NCBI GenBank assembly: GCA_035048485.1
Contig: CM068583.1
Coordinates: 21,303,341-21,367,340 of the forward strand
Direction: 5' to 3'
Length of the DNA stretch: 64,000 bases
Source: Pteria penguin
Taxonomy: Eukaryota > Mollusca > Bivalvia > Pterioida > Pteriidae
Position numbers and translations under genes: made by a program. Every line of letters begins with the position of its first letter. Position 1 is the first letter of the stretch. A model generated the notes under the pieces. That model had not been told where the DNA came from. It was given only the letters and a program-made list of their open reading frames with translations, and ran no database searches. Below are positions 22,544-34,769 of this stretch, in pieces.

Positions 22544-22715
22544 ATGGAAGATAGAGAAACAGCTTCATCTGGCAAAATCGAGTTAAAGCCTAGTGCACAC
22601 AGCTCAAGGCTTAATTGTTTCTGCATTTCACTGCTAATTCTGAGTACTGTATTTGCTGTCACCGTCATTGTTATTCTTGGAATCATTTTAAATAATACAC
22701 TTGGCATCAATGATG
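22544..22715 (+). CDS. Exon 1 of the small membrane protein
   Basis: 172 nt, 57 codons plus one base. It carries the start codon and the only transmembrane helix (CISLLILSTVFAVTVIVILG region). The GTAAGT donor at 22716 is a consensus match; reading through it gives a longer frame to 22924 that loses the membrane-protein character. Confidence 0.6.
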
Positions 22716-24638
22716 GTAAGTTTAGTAATGAATTATTCCGGAACAAAAATAAATATTTTGTGCTTTATACTTATGCTCATCATTACAGGTCAGTAGAGGA
22801 TGTTATTTCTTTCGTGATGCATAATCACGGAATTCGGTTCCTTTACAGGTTTGTGAATTTTCTTTTGAGTGACTTTCCTATCATTTTGTATTTCATTAGT
22901 TGCTTAGAGGCAAATATAATGTAATATCAGAATTAAAGAGGTATATTTTAATTTTGTTTAGATCCGTGCTTATCAATTCAACTCGGATCATTTAAAGATA
23001 TTGTACATTACATTATGCCAATAACAAGTACATGGTTTGAGTAATGACCACTAATATATCAATATACATTGCATTGTATTACATGGTATTATAGAGGAAT
23101 GAAGTGATCGTTAACATTAAAAACGCAATTAATTATGTCATATAAAGTTGAGTTGGAACTGAGATATACGAATAATTATATCAATCATTTTACGTCAAGA
23201 ACTACTTGATATTAAATTATGATATAAATATTGTCAACTATTTTCTAGTCTAATATAATGACGAAATAAGATGTTGAAATTTCTAGTGGACAATATTTTC
23301 ATGATTTCTGCTGTAAGTGTGCAGCATATGTTGGAATTCCATTGGGTACCAATTGCGCAACTCTTTTGGCTAACATTTGTTTGGTACTCATACGGAGCAA
23401 AAGTTTAGTCACCAGTTGCTTTCTACAGGAATGAAAAAAATAGCATATAATTTTAATTTTATACACCGAAACATTTAAGATGTTCTGTTCATAAACAATC
23501 CAGTCTTTCTAAAGTACATCCTTCATAGTATCCATTGAACAGGTGATCAAAGACACAATAGAAAGACATCTGCTTCGTACTAAGATTTACTCTTGTCTAT
23601 CAGTCGGGATGGTCAGTTACATTCACCCTTTATGACAAAACAATTGGCGATTCCTTATCTCAAACCATTAATGTTCCATTTCTGAGAAGCAATATCACTT
23701 CCTCGCCTGCCATTGGTGTTTTAATTTCATAACATATACGCTACTGAAAAAAATATGCTCCTCTCATGAGTTTTATTTTGTTCTGAGAACCAGGGAACTA
23801 GCAAATAAAAACTCACACAGGAATATAAAATGGTCACTGAAAAAAAGTTCTTAGGTCTATACAGGAATATAGTTGGACGGTATATGTTATATGGTAGCAA
23901 GGAACAAGATCATGTACCTTGGTGTCCTTTTATCATACTGACCTATATGACTTTACCACCGAGCAGGAGAGGTTTATACAGAACATTTGCGACCGATGTA
24001 ATATACTAAAGGGAGACACTCTACCGTCCGGACACCTGATGCCATCCCATTTCGGATTTGAATTTGTTTTTCCTAAAATCAGCACAACTGAATTTGCATT
24101 ATTTTAACTGTAATTTGAATATCAGTCATTAAATAGTACCTACGAATTTTTACTTTCTAAATTATTTATTCTAAATGATGAATATTGATAATTAGATTAC
24201 AAACCTAGTCTTCTTGTGTGCTCATTTTTGTATTCTGTGCATGTCCGTGACGACTGTTCTGGCACAACTGAGTAGGATGTCTTATTTCCTTTCTTTGATA
24301 ATTTAATTTGAGGAATTTGTTTTTGTTTTGTATATCCACTAAATATTGAATTTTCTTTGTAATGTGAAACTTCAATAGGATTCACTAAGTAAAATATGAT
24401 AACGAATGTCAGATATATAAATTTCCCAAAATAATCCTAATATCGTTTGATTTCATTGAATAATAAATAAATATGGTTTGCAACTGCAGGAGGCAATGTT
24501 ATAGTAGTTTATTCCTTTTAAAACTTAGTGAGAATTAAGCAGATGTTTTATATTGTAGTATCTCAGAAAGACGGGAGCAGCGTAGCTTCCACTCCACCAC
24601 CATCGACTACCATACCCATAACAACAATAGATGATTAA
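22544..24638 (+). CDS. Small single-pass membrane protein, two exons, 83 residues
   Basis: Exon 1 is 22544-22715, exon 2 is 24559-24638. The ATG has A at -3 and G at +4. Exon 1 encodes a polar start (MEDRETASSGKIELKPSAHS), then one hydrophobic helix of about 24 residues (28-51), and ends in phase 1 at ATG/GTAAGT. Exon 2 follows TTATATTGTAG, restores the frame with a Val codon and gives a short Ser/Thr/Pro tail (SSVASTPPPSTTIPITTI) before TAA at 24636-24638. With no signal peptide and a polar N-terminus, a type II or type III topology is possible; the Thr-rich tail could be O-glycosylated if outside. The 1.8-kb intron holds a broken PLE copy. I do not recognise a family. More phase-1 exons could exist between the two. 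Confidence 0.55.
23269..24110 (+). mobile_element. Degenerate PLE-type RT fragment in an intron
   Basis: Pieces matching the other copies include ILVDNIF-like and GIPLGTNCATLLANI (near 23335-23380), and a 3' segment near 23990-24060 matching the conserved GGGCACCTG-type 3' UTR block. Many stops and shifts. It lies between the two exons of the 22544-24638 gene, in the same orientation. Confidence 0.75.
24559..24638 (+). CDS. Exon 2 of the small membrane protein
   Basis: 80 nt ending at TAA. The composition (Ser, Thr, Pro) and the exact phase fit to exon 1 are the evidence. The upstream acceptor tract is only moderately pyrimidine-rich, which lowers confidence. Confidence 0.5.
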
Positions 24639-24966
24639 CCATGACAGACATAAATCATATTGGATAAACAATAGCAGACATGAATCATAAAGTTTTAAGT
24701 TTTCAACAACATTACGGTATAGTCTTTGTACTTTTTGAATGATATACTACAGTTATCAATATTTGGAGCTTGTTTCTATTACCTAAGCATGTCACATTCG
24801 TAAAATTGTCACAATGTATAGGAATATGGCTTTATGACATTCTTACCTAATAATGTTGTTAAAATAACGTTACACTGTTTTTTAATTGAATAGATAAAAC
24901 AACATAAATATAATATTTTGTATAAATGGTATCAACTTCATTGCATCAAACTTATTTGCTGTAAAT

Positions 24967-24968
24967 AT

Positions 24969-25021
<53 letters not shown>

Positions 25022-25024
25022 CGA
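24967..25024. repeat. (CAA)n microsatellite
   Basis: About 18 uninterrupted CAA triplets, some 330 bp beyond the stop codon of the small membrane protein gene. Confidence 0.95.
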
Positions 25025-25345
25025 TTGCAGAGATTACAACAAAGATACAATAATATTCCCGAAAGATTCATGATTATATTTTTGATATACTTAGTTAAAA
25101 CGAAATTCTGTCATGTCATCTAAATATACATTTATGCAATTTTTTATTATGTAGAAACATCAATCGATATATTTCTGAGTCTGAAATAATTTATAATAAT
25201 TAAATAAATATCAGATTATATATACGAGTATAAATTTAGTTCACCATATGCACATTTCGACAACTTGTGTCTCATATGTGACGTACATTAGGCCGATACT
25301 GTGGAAATCCAGTTTGTATATATTTGAAGAGCAAACCAATTAACA

Positions 25346-25860
25346 AACAGACCTAAAGGTAAAAGCCAAAGAACCAGTCTAAGGAGCTATACTAAAGGTT
25401 AAAGCCAAAGAACAAGCCTAAGGAGCTGTACTAAAAGTAAAAGCCAAAGAAACAGTCTAGGGAGATGTATTAAAGGTAAAAGCCAAAGAACCAGTCTAAG
25501 GAGCTATACTAAAGGAAAAAGCCAAAGAACACGCCTAAGGAGCTGTACTAAAGATAAAAGCCAAAGAACCAGTCTAAGGAGCTGTACTAAAGGAAAAAGC
25601 CAAAGAACACGCCTAAGGAGCTGTACTAAAGATAAAAGCCAAAGAACCAGTGAAAGGAGTTGTACTAAAGGTAAAAGCCAAAGAACCAGTCTAAGGAGCT
25701 GTACTAAAGATAAAAGCCAAAGAACCAGTGAAAGGAGCTGTACTGAAGGTAAAAGCCAAAGAACCAGTCTAAGGAGCTGTACTAAAGGTAAAAGCGAAAG
25801 AACCAGTCTAAGGAGCTGTACTGAAGGTAAAAGCCAAAGAACCAGTCTAAGGAGCTGTAA
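25346..25860. repeat. 39-bp minisatellite, about 13 units
   Basis: The unit is AAAGGTAAAAGCCAAAGAAC followed by CAGTCTAAGGAGCTGTACT. Variants (CACGCCTAAGG, CAGTGAAAGG, AAAGATAAAAGCC) alternate along the array. Because 39 is a multiple of three, the reverse strand stays open for 130 codons as a 13-residue Leu-rich repeat, but nothing else suggests it is translated. Confidence 0.95.
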
Positions 25861-25989
25861 TAAATTAATGTAGTAAGTTAAAGTAACAAACGTCACTCAT
25901 TTGGTGTGGTTTAGCAAAAGAACTAGGAACTGGGGTTGTAATTATCCTAATTGCATTTTAAGCATTTTGACACAATATCTGGTCCAGTT

Positions 25990-26700
25990 AAGGGTAAACT
26001 TCGTATTTAGATATTATGTTGTCTTTCGACATTAATGGTCAATTGAACACCTCACTCTATGACAAACGTGACGATTTCAATTTCGCTATCACAAACTTTC
26101 CTTTCATAAGTAGCAACGTTCCATCATCGTCCGCAAACGGCGTATTCATATCTCAGTTAATACGTTATTCCAAAGCATGTTCAAATTACTATGACTTTGT
26201 TCTGAGGGCTAGGCGACTTTCAGATAAGCTACTCGACCAGGGTTATATATGTGCTAGACTAGCAACGTCACTGAGGAAGTTCCATGGTACTTACGAGACT
26301 CTTATTACTCAATATGATATCTCGTTATCCAGACTTTTAAATGATATTCTGGACTGAGACCGATTCCGATCATTTTACACAAATTTGACACCTTCTATAC
26401 TAGAAGGTTACCTACTTTGACTTCTCCATATATAAATATATATGGAATTTACACGATTTGACCTTTTCTACTGGGTATATGTGACGGGTCTTGCTAGCAA
26501 GCAGGAGATGCTAACTCTCCCCGGGCACCTGATCTCACCCCATCATTTGCTCTTCAAGTAGATATATTTTGTTATTTTCCACTTGGTTTTCATTTTCACT
26601 GATTTTGTGTGTCCTCTGGTTTCATGATTTTCAGACTTATGGTTATGATTTATCCATCATCTTTACTCTTCATAAATGTGTATTCGCTCGGAAATATCAC
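25990..26700 (+). mobile_element. PLE-type element, 5'-truncated 3' end
   Basis: The frame at 26016-26357 encodes the C-terminal region shared by the other copies (SFDINGQLNTSLYDK, then GVFISQLIRYSKACS, then TSLRKFHGTYETL), ending in TGA. The 3' UTR follows, with small palindromes (CCTTCTATACTAGAAGG and TCCATATATAAATATATATGGA) and the block GGGCACCTGATCTCAC. The start of the element is lost before the SYLDI motif. Confidence 0.85.
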
Positions 26701-28319
26701 CAAACATTTTTTGAGATACATGTAATTTAACTATTAAGACCATGGTTCATGCAATGTAATTGGTGCGTCAAAATTGGACAATATATAGTGATTCTACAGC
26801 TTTCTATGAGTACTTTTCCCTAAATATATAGCATAACTGTCGAAAGGGCATCATTCTGATATGCGATTTCTTGCGTATCGCTTCCACATTACATGGCATT
26901 CTACAGCTTCAAATATCATTTCTATGGTTTCTGAGATATTCTCTTGGACATATGGGTTTATGAAGGAAAATGTTAGAATGGATTTGATGACATCATTTTT
27001 GGCCGAAAGTCTTAAGGATACTTTTGCGTATGTGCATAATGTTTACTTAAATACGAATTTACGATAAATGACGAAAATTTCCTAAATGCATGTTGTGAAA
27101 TGAAATTATATCAAGAGGTGTTAATTTTAGGTAAAATCTAATGACACCAGAAACGCATCCCCTCAACTCAGTGAGATCAATTCAATCCACTGAAATCAAA
27201 ATAACAGATAAAAAAATAAGACATGTATTTAGCTCTATAAAATGTCAGTTTCTATTTCTTAACTTCCGTGACAGGTTAAATCCAAAGTCTACCACATGTA
27301 CATCAGATTAAATGATACACCCACAAATATCTTTACGAAAGACTCAATGTAAACTGTCAAAATTATATATGAAAAACTCTCATTATCGGAATACCGATAT
27401 CGTTTCAGTCCTATCGGGTCTGAAATCTTAGAAAATATATCATTCAAAATAAAAATTTTTTAACGATACAATAGTAAATGTACTAATGTATCATCACTGT
27501 GGAAATCACAACAATGTACCAAGGAGGATTTTAGTGGACCCATGAAAACCAAAGGCGAGAAAGGGTGACTGGTAGGAGTAAGCGTCTTCTGCATGGTTAG
27601 CCACACGTACAGTGGATGCAAACACGTGTCATTTTATTGTTTGTGATAATTCACTTTCACATTTTACTCTTCCAATTTAAATTCTATAATTGTTGAGTTT
27701 TTAAAGGATGATTAGTGCATTAAAAGTTTATTACATACCTCATTTCATTTTCATTTTCAGGCCTGCAAGTTTGCGATAAAATTCTTTATCATCATAAAAC
27801 TCGATAACATCTTTTTTTCACACAGTAGAAGTTATCGCATTTCTTCTTGTGTTTAGACATCATGCAAAAATTAAATACCGCCAAAACACAACAACGTTAC
27901 AATCAATATCTGCATGTTAGAGGCGACTTTTCTCATACAACTGAGTGAGAGGTCTTCCATTCTTTATATTTCAAAATAGAAAAAAAATAAACTAAACACA
28001 ATTGCTGGCTAAATTATTTAATATCTTGCAATTTTGATACCGATTAAAATTGTGAAGTGAATGCTTTATTTGCATGGTAAGTACTTAATACTGAAGTTTT
28101 AACCCAGATAAGCTATCATTGCAAGCATTATCAGTCAACATGGGGTGCGTACGACTCAACGTTTAATAATTGTGTAAATAATTACAGAACAAAACAGAAC
28201 ATTATTTTTGAAGCTACTACATTATTCTAATAAGGCCTGGAGAAGTTAACACTCGCCGCCACGTAAATACAATGTGTATGACGTCCAAACTTGTGATTCA
28301 AAACCAAAATAACTCTAAT
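26700..28319. other. No gene; one diverged PLE 3' fragment
   Basis: A segment at about 27520-27620 (GGTAGGAGTAAGCGTCTTCT and GGTTAGCCACACG) resembles the PLE 3' UTR. Otherwise AT-rich sequence without supportable genes. Confidence 0.45.
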
Positions 28320-30652
28320 CAATATCGAAGAAGTACCAAACCGTTAATCATTCTCAAAGTCCAAGGACAGATACAAAATCGTGTAAGTTTCAAAAAGAAA
28401 CTGTAGTGAAACCCGAAATACTGAAAAATTCCGAGGTGAGACCAGGTGCCCTGGGAGAGTAAGCGTCTCCTGTTTGCATGTATCACCCGTCACAGCAGTT
28501 CTTAAGAAACATGTCAAAATCAAGAGTTTTGGTTTCCTAATTGTACATTCGAAAGTACAAAACTGGTATACAAAGTCATATTTGGTGTTCACTGAACAGG
28601 TCATTTAGTCGCATTCCAGAATATTATCAATCATTCTAGAGAGAGACACATCATATTTACGTACAAGATCCCCATAGCGACCGTAGAACTTCCTCAGTGA
28701 CGATTTCAGACGTTCTTTAGCATATCCCTACATGAGCAACTTAGTGGCCAGTCGTTTGGCCCTTGGAATAAAACCGTCGTATAGAGAACAGGCTCTTGCG
28801 TACCTTATAAGTTGAGATATAAAAGCTCCATAGGCAGGTGAGTTAGTTAGTTAGTTATTTGGAAGTTAAAATCGTCACCTTTGTCATACAGCGAGGTGTT
28901 CAAATGACCATTATTGTCGAAAGATAAAAATATATCCAGATACGAAGCGGAATTATTGCTCTCGATTGTCTCTTTTATCTCAAGTTCATGGGGATAGATT
29001 TCATGTATGTAATCCTTAAAGTTAGGATTATTGATTGACAATACGTCGTCTATATATCTATACGTAAAATTAAACTGAGATGCAAGGCTTTTTCTGCCTA
29101 TGGAGAGCATGTTTTTAATAAATTCTGCCTCATACGAATATAAGAAAATGTCAGCAAGAAGAGGGGCGCAGTTAGTTCCCATGGGAATGCCAATGATTTG
29201 CTGAAAAATGTTCCCTCCAAACACCACGAAAATATTGTCTATCAAAAATTCCAGCATTTTGATGATTTGATCTTCGGTATACTTGTGTTTTGCATCAGAG
29301 TGTTCTTTTACAAAATATGTATCTTCCCGCCCAATGACAAGATATTTATATCTACGATCTCCATTTTTACGGAAAAAAGAAGAATAATTGTAGCAAGTCT
29401 GTTTTTGAGCTTTTTCTCTCTTTTTTCTTTGATGCGGAATTGTGGTGTAGAGCCTGGAGAAGTCAAAAGATTTGATGCTGAAAATATTATTAAATTTCGG
29501 AGATTTTAGATTCTCTAAAATTTCTTTAGAATTCTTGAGGATCCACATCTGATTTATTCCGCTTCTGGAGTATGCGGTATCACAGTAAATTTGAAGACCA
29601 TGCTTGATGTGTGTCAATATCTTCGTTAGCAATATGGATAGAGGTTTGGTGGTACACTTGGAAGAACCAGCAATGAAACGATGTTTGTAAGGGGTTTTGT
29701 GCATTTTTGGAATCCAATAAATATAAGGTAATTCAAGGTCAGAGTTTGTTGTGGTAATTCCAAAAGACTCGAGGACAGATTTGTGGTTTTGAAGTATTTC
29801 AGAAATAGATAAATTTGTTTGTGTGTATGTTGGATTTCCAGGTGCAGAGTGTAATCCAAGTTCCTCTAACAGACAATTAATGTAAAATCTTTTGCAAACG
29901 AAGGTATAATTGTTTGCTGCTTTGTCAGCTGGGACAATAATAAATTGTTCGTGGAGTTCAGAGAGTTCTCTGGCTACATCAGGGTCATTAAATATAGACT
30001 CGTGTTTGGTTCTTACCGAATGCCTGAGACGCCCTATTCTTCTTTTGAGTAGTTCTCCGATGGATTTCATCCACTCGGAGAGAGTGTCAGGCTCCACTTC
30101 TTCCCAATTTGACCATCTCCTGGCATATTCCTCGCATGCATCCATAATAATTTTGAAATTTTCACGCCATGTGAACGAACGGGACCCTCTATATTTAGGA
30201 CCTTTCTTCAGGAGGTCTCGTAATTTTCTATGGACTATATTGAGGTCACCAGTTACCACATGGCCGCATGGAGGGTAAAGATACTTTGATGTGGAGCATG
30301 TACAGGGTGGAAGGTCTTTTGTAATGTTATGTGAATCAAGACACTGTAAAACACTTTTATAATTAAATGTTTTAGAGGACACAGAAGATGTATAGCTGTA
30401 GGAAATACAAGGCGACTCCTGATGTTTGAAATATGGAGGGATTTTATCCTTGACTAACCTAATGTTCAAAATGTTACTCAAATTAAGAGCATCAATCCCC
30501 TTATTTGCAAGTTTCATTTTAAGGAAGGGGCGAATGTTATCACCAATAGGTATATCGGTTTTAACTGCCTTGAAAAGTCTGCTAGTCGATAAGGTATATT
30601 TAAGCGAATATGATGAATTTATACGGAGTAATGCACTGTAACAGAAAACCAC
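28320..30652 (-). mobile_element. Longest PLE-type RT copy, nearly full coding region
   Basis: The frame 30652-28847 gives 601 residues. Visible parts: a CTCSTSK...CGHVVTGDLNIV motif (116-140), VPADKAANN (240-248), IPKMHKTPYKHRFIAGSS (314-331), RT motif FDFSRLYTTIPH (396-407), GIPMGTNCAPLLADIF (488-503) and the catalytic YIDD (533-536). Coding continues in the same frame to TAA at 28605-28607 but is cut by a stop at 28847, where the expected residues are replaced by a (TAAC)n run, and by a second stop about 45 codons later. The 3' UTR extends to about 28320. No GIY-YIG nuclease is seen. The assignment to Penelope-like elements is from motif style and terminal-repeat layout. Confidence 0.85.
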
Positions 30653-31254
30653 TAAAATTTATATTCCAAGTTTATTCATATGCAAAAATGTTACAAATAT
30701 TTAAAACGCTCATTAAAATTATGAATATCTATTACAAGTACGTTATCAAGGATTGATAGACCATGTCCGTTTGATCATGTATAACTTTATTTATGTATGC
30801 TTTCATATAGGTGAGATTATAGAACATGAGACATTCGTACTACTAGATATGTGATTCCTGAGAGCATGTTACAAGTCCTCCTGCTTTCAGGCTATGAAAA
30901 CAGGGTTTTACTTGCAGAGCAAATAAAGGCGTCCATCTGTACTGAACTCAAAGCCCACATCGTGAGGTGTTTGGGTGTATGGTCGTGATTTCGAGCGCAT
31001 TTTGTTTTTAATTATCAACGTAAATATTATTTGTTCATTCCCACCGTGAGGAATGTATAATAATTTACTTATCTTATCAAGTTTAAATTAGATTGAGAAT
31101 GAGGGAACACGTCGTCTAATGAAAATGTCGAAAAAGGGGGTAAAATAGTTGAAAGCGATGTAAAACTTTAACGAACCAAATCAGATGGACGAGGGTACCA
31201 AAAACGAAAGAAAAGGAGGAAGAACGATTGTGAAGAGTATTAACTTATTTTTAT
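30653..31254. other. No gene seen
   Basis: AT-rich spacer between the PLE copy and the 31255-32140 repeat element. Confidence 0.5.
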
Positions 31255-32140
31255 TATGCCTTCCTTCGAGGAAGGAGGGGTATATTGCATTGCTGCTGTT
31301 GGTAGGTCGGGCGGTCAGTCCGTCTGTCAGTCGGTCCATTTACAGTTTCCGCACATTATCCCTGGAAGCAATGAAGATATTGAATTGATATTTGGTATAC
31401 AGATACATGTAAAAGGATATTTAGGTCAAATTTAAATTTGGTTATGGTTCAATAATTTTTGTGAGAGTTATCCCCCTTGGACTTAGAAAATTTCTCAAAA
31501 TTAGCAGTTTCTGCTCATTATCTCAGGAACGGGTAGAGATATTGATTTGATATTTTGCATACAGACACATCTTAAGGATATCTAGGTCAAATTTAAATCT
31601 GATTATCGTCTAATAATCTTTATTAGAGTTATTCCCCCTGGACTTAGGAAATTTCTTAAAATTAGCAGTTTCCGCACATTATTTATGGAACCAATAAAGA
31701 TATTGAATTTATATCTAATAGAATGATACATCTAAAGGATTTTTAGGTCTAGTTAAATTTGGTTATGGTTCAATAATTTTTGTGAGAGTTATTCCCCTTG
31801 GATTTCTTAAAATTAGCAGTTTCTGCTCATTATCTCAGGAACAGCTAGATATATTAAATTGGTATTTGGTATACAGATACATCTTAAGGATATCTAGATC
31901 AAATTTATAAGTTATAATTAGGGTACCTGTCTTTAGTATATTTATTTTGATTAAGTTTTGTGTCAGTTAATACTAAATTATACTAATGTCTAAATTGAAT
32001 TAAGACAAGTGACATATTTGTTAATCATTAGACACAAACTTTTGTTTGAAAAATTTTGTTTGTGGGTGATTATGAGCAGTAGATGACCACTTATGTGAGT
32101 TATGCCCACGTTACAAAAATAACCAGGGATAGGACATATG
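31255..32140 (-). mobile_element. Interspersed element with 161-bp internal repeats, copy 2 (inverted)
   Basis: It is the reverse complement of the 10500-11410 element: the tail (TTATGCC...GGAGGGGTATATTGC, then GGTCGGGCGGTCAG) is at the left, the repeats with ATTAGCAGTTTC run through the middle, and the head (ACAAAAATAACCAGGG) is near 32115. A few unit boundaries are shortened. Confidence 0.75.
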
Positions 32141-32767
32141 CTACGTTGGCGTTGCTCTTGTTTTTATTTTTACTCTGTGTATCTCTATAATCTATCGTTT
32201 TTGCGAATTTTATATCAAAACACGGAGTATGCTGATCTAAATGGTTAGCAAACTATATTATCGATAAAGAATTATTTCTTGTACCACATACCTATTTTGT
32301 TCCACAAATTGTTTATATTCCTTTGCTAATACCAATCACAGGATCCGACGACGATGAAAATAATCATCAGAATTGCTATGTCTCTTAACTTAGTATGAAT
32401 CATGTAACTTTGCATCTGGTTCAATATTTTATAAGAAAATTATGGCAATTCTTTGTTCACAAAAGAAGACAATAATTTGCTTTGCTAAATGATTTGAATG
32501 CCGACATTCTATCTAAGAAGAAATTTAAATTGAGTCACGTGATTGTAGCATTTACAAAAATGTACCATGATGGGCATTCATGAAGATTGAAAATCCAATG
32601 TCTCCTTTTGATATAGCCGTAACGCTCTGAATGCCTTATACACATATACGACAAAATATGAAACATGTGACTATCTAAAGTATTAATGTATATCTTTATG
32701 TCTATTGATAGTGCGAATTACAAGATCTAAACATAGTTCTTAGTTCCTGCTATAGTAGGAATCGACG

Positions 32768-32769
<2 letters not shown>

Positions 32770-32833
<64 letters not shown>
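32770..32833. repeat. (GA)n microsatellite
   Basis: About 32 uninterrupted GA dinucleotides in an otherwise featureless stretch (32141-33696) where I see no gene. Confidence 0.95.
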
Positions 32834-32838
<5 letters not shown>

Positions 32839-33696
32839 AAGCGAATATTTTTAGTTTTATATGACTCGCAATTCCGTTTGTATACATGGGAACTATAGAG
32901 CATTTATATTATGTACTTTTCTAGGATAATAGTTAATACCAATTTGAGTGAACAAAAAAGGAATTCGGAGAAAGTAAGAAAGTACTTACTATATGATATA
33001 CATTGGATGTTATGATATGAAACATTTTAGTTAAGATTTAAATATGTGAATGAAAAAGTGAATTGTTTCCTCTATATCCAATGAATTAGCCCGAAAAAGT
33101 CACACGTCTTACGCTTGTATTTGATATTTCGGACTGATCTGTTGATTCCTTACCTTGGTAATTGACATCTCACCGTTTTAGGACTTTCGGCCCAGTAGGA
33201 ACATATTACTCCGTTTTGAAAACAAATAAAGAGTAAAGTTTGAAATGTATAAAAGTAAAAGTATAAAAGTATATCAAGTTAGAGGCAAATGATTTTCTAA
33301 GTTAACATGATTTTAATGCACCAGATCATGCAAGACATTGATTTACTTTAACAGGACATTCACATGTCGTAACCAATTAGCATATGTAAGACACTCTGTA
33401 TAACTATTTTACACCGCATGTGCTACTAAACAGGGAGTCACATGGTGACAAGTGGCGGTAATGTTTAATCCTCTAGAACCGTCATTGTCTTCATTTACAT
33501 CATGCAGTCTACTTTTGTATCTTATAAGGTGATTATGAGAATCGTGCTAAGTGCAAAATGAAAAAAAGTAGCAAACACCTCCAGAATATCCGTTCTTTCT
33601 AATCACCGATTAACACATTAAGATTAGATAAAATTAATGAAGCAAGTTGGTTAAATATTCGGCTTACGATGTATAAATAATTGGACGCTATTCAAA

Positions 33697-34062
33697 TCAT
33701 TTGAACTTGCACTTTCAGTAAATCCATCTTCCGGCTACATTAAAGAGAACAATTTACCTGCATTTCTAATTTATTTATTTATTTTTTCTTAATAGTTATG
33801 CAATATTGAACTACTGAATCATTTAAACTTGCACTTTCAGTAAATCCATCTTCCGGCTACATTAAAGAGAACAATTTACCTGCATTTCTAATTTATTTAT
33901 TTATTTTTTCTTAATAGTTATGCAATATTGAACTACTGAATCATTTGAACTTGCACTTTCAGTAAATCCATCCTCCGGCTACATTAAAGAGAACAATTTA
34001 CCTGCATTTCTAATTTATTTATTTATTTTTTCTTAATAGTTATGCAATATTGACATACTGAA
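33697..34062. repeat. Three tandem copies of a 121-bp unit
   Basis: Units start at 33697, 33818 and 33940 with ATCATTT(G/A)AACTTGCACT and contain CCATC(T/C)TCCGGCTACATT and (ATTT)n. They are nearly identical, so the expansion is recent. Confidence 0.95.
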
Positions 34063-34385
34063 ATAGTTTAATTTATATTGATGCACCGCGGAAGACAATT
34101 GAATATATAATTGTACAACTAATCTGTTCATACAAACGATTAGGAACCTGTATGCTTTGCATTGGAACTTGCACATTTGTTAAATCCATCTTCCGGCTAC
34201 ATGAAAAAGATAATTCACCTGCATTTCTATTACATTAATTTTCTCTTAATAGTTATATAATATTGAGCTACTGAAAATAGTTCCATTTATATTTGTGCAA
34301 CCTGGAAGGGATTTGGATATGTAACTTTACAACCAGTCTGTTTATATAATCGACAAGGAACCATTTATGTATATTAAGTACAAAA
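33940..34385. repeat. Older 220-bp duplication containing the 121-bp unit
   Basis: The third 121-bp unit plus about 100 bp downstream (ending near AGGAACC) is repeated with many changes from about 34160 to 34375: TGCACATTTGTTAAATCCAT, then TGTGCAACCTGGAAGG, then GACAAGGAACC. Confidence 0.75.
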
Positions 34386-34769
34386 AACTATTTTTTTCAA
34401 GTACAACATTTAGTCAGTCCATTATAATAAGTATTTTAGTAGAAAAGTGAAACGCCGAGGCAAAAACTTAATGATTAAAATCGTTTAGTGTGCTACGCAG
34501 AAGACAACTAAGCATAAAAACCTTGAACTTCAAGTTGGTGTTTGCTCTTCAGAGGGTTAACAGTGGGTTACAAAATTTAAAACTTTGTGATATAAATTTA
34601 GCAGCGGAGAATGATGGGTCAATGTCACGGATCCCAAATTTTGTCCGTGCTAGGTTCATCAATGGAGAGGAAAAAGTCAAAATGCAACATTTCAAATATT
34701 TATTTTGCCACATATTGCAGCATCCCACATAACAAATGTTTTGATTGACATTTGGCTACTAACTTCATT

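Noticed and set aside
25346..25860. CRISPR-like regular repeats
   Set aside because: Units are contiguous without spacers and the DNA is eukaryotic.
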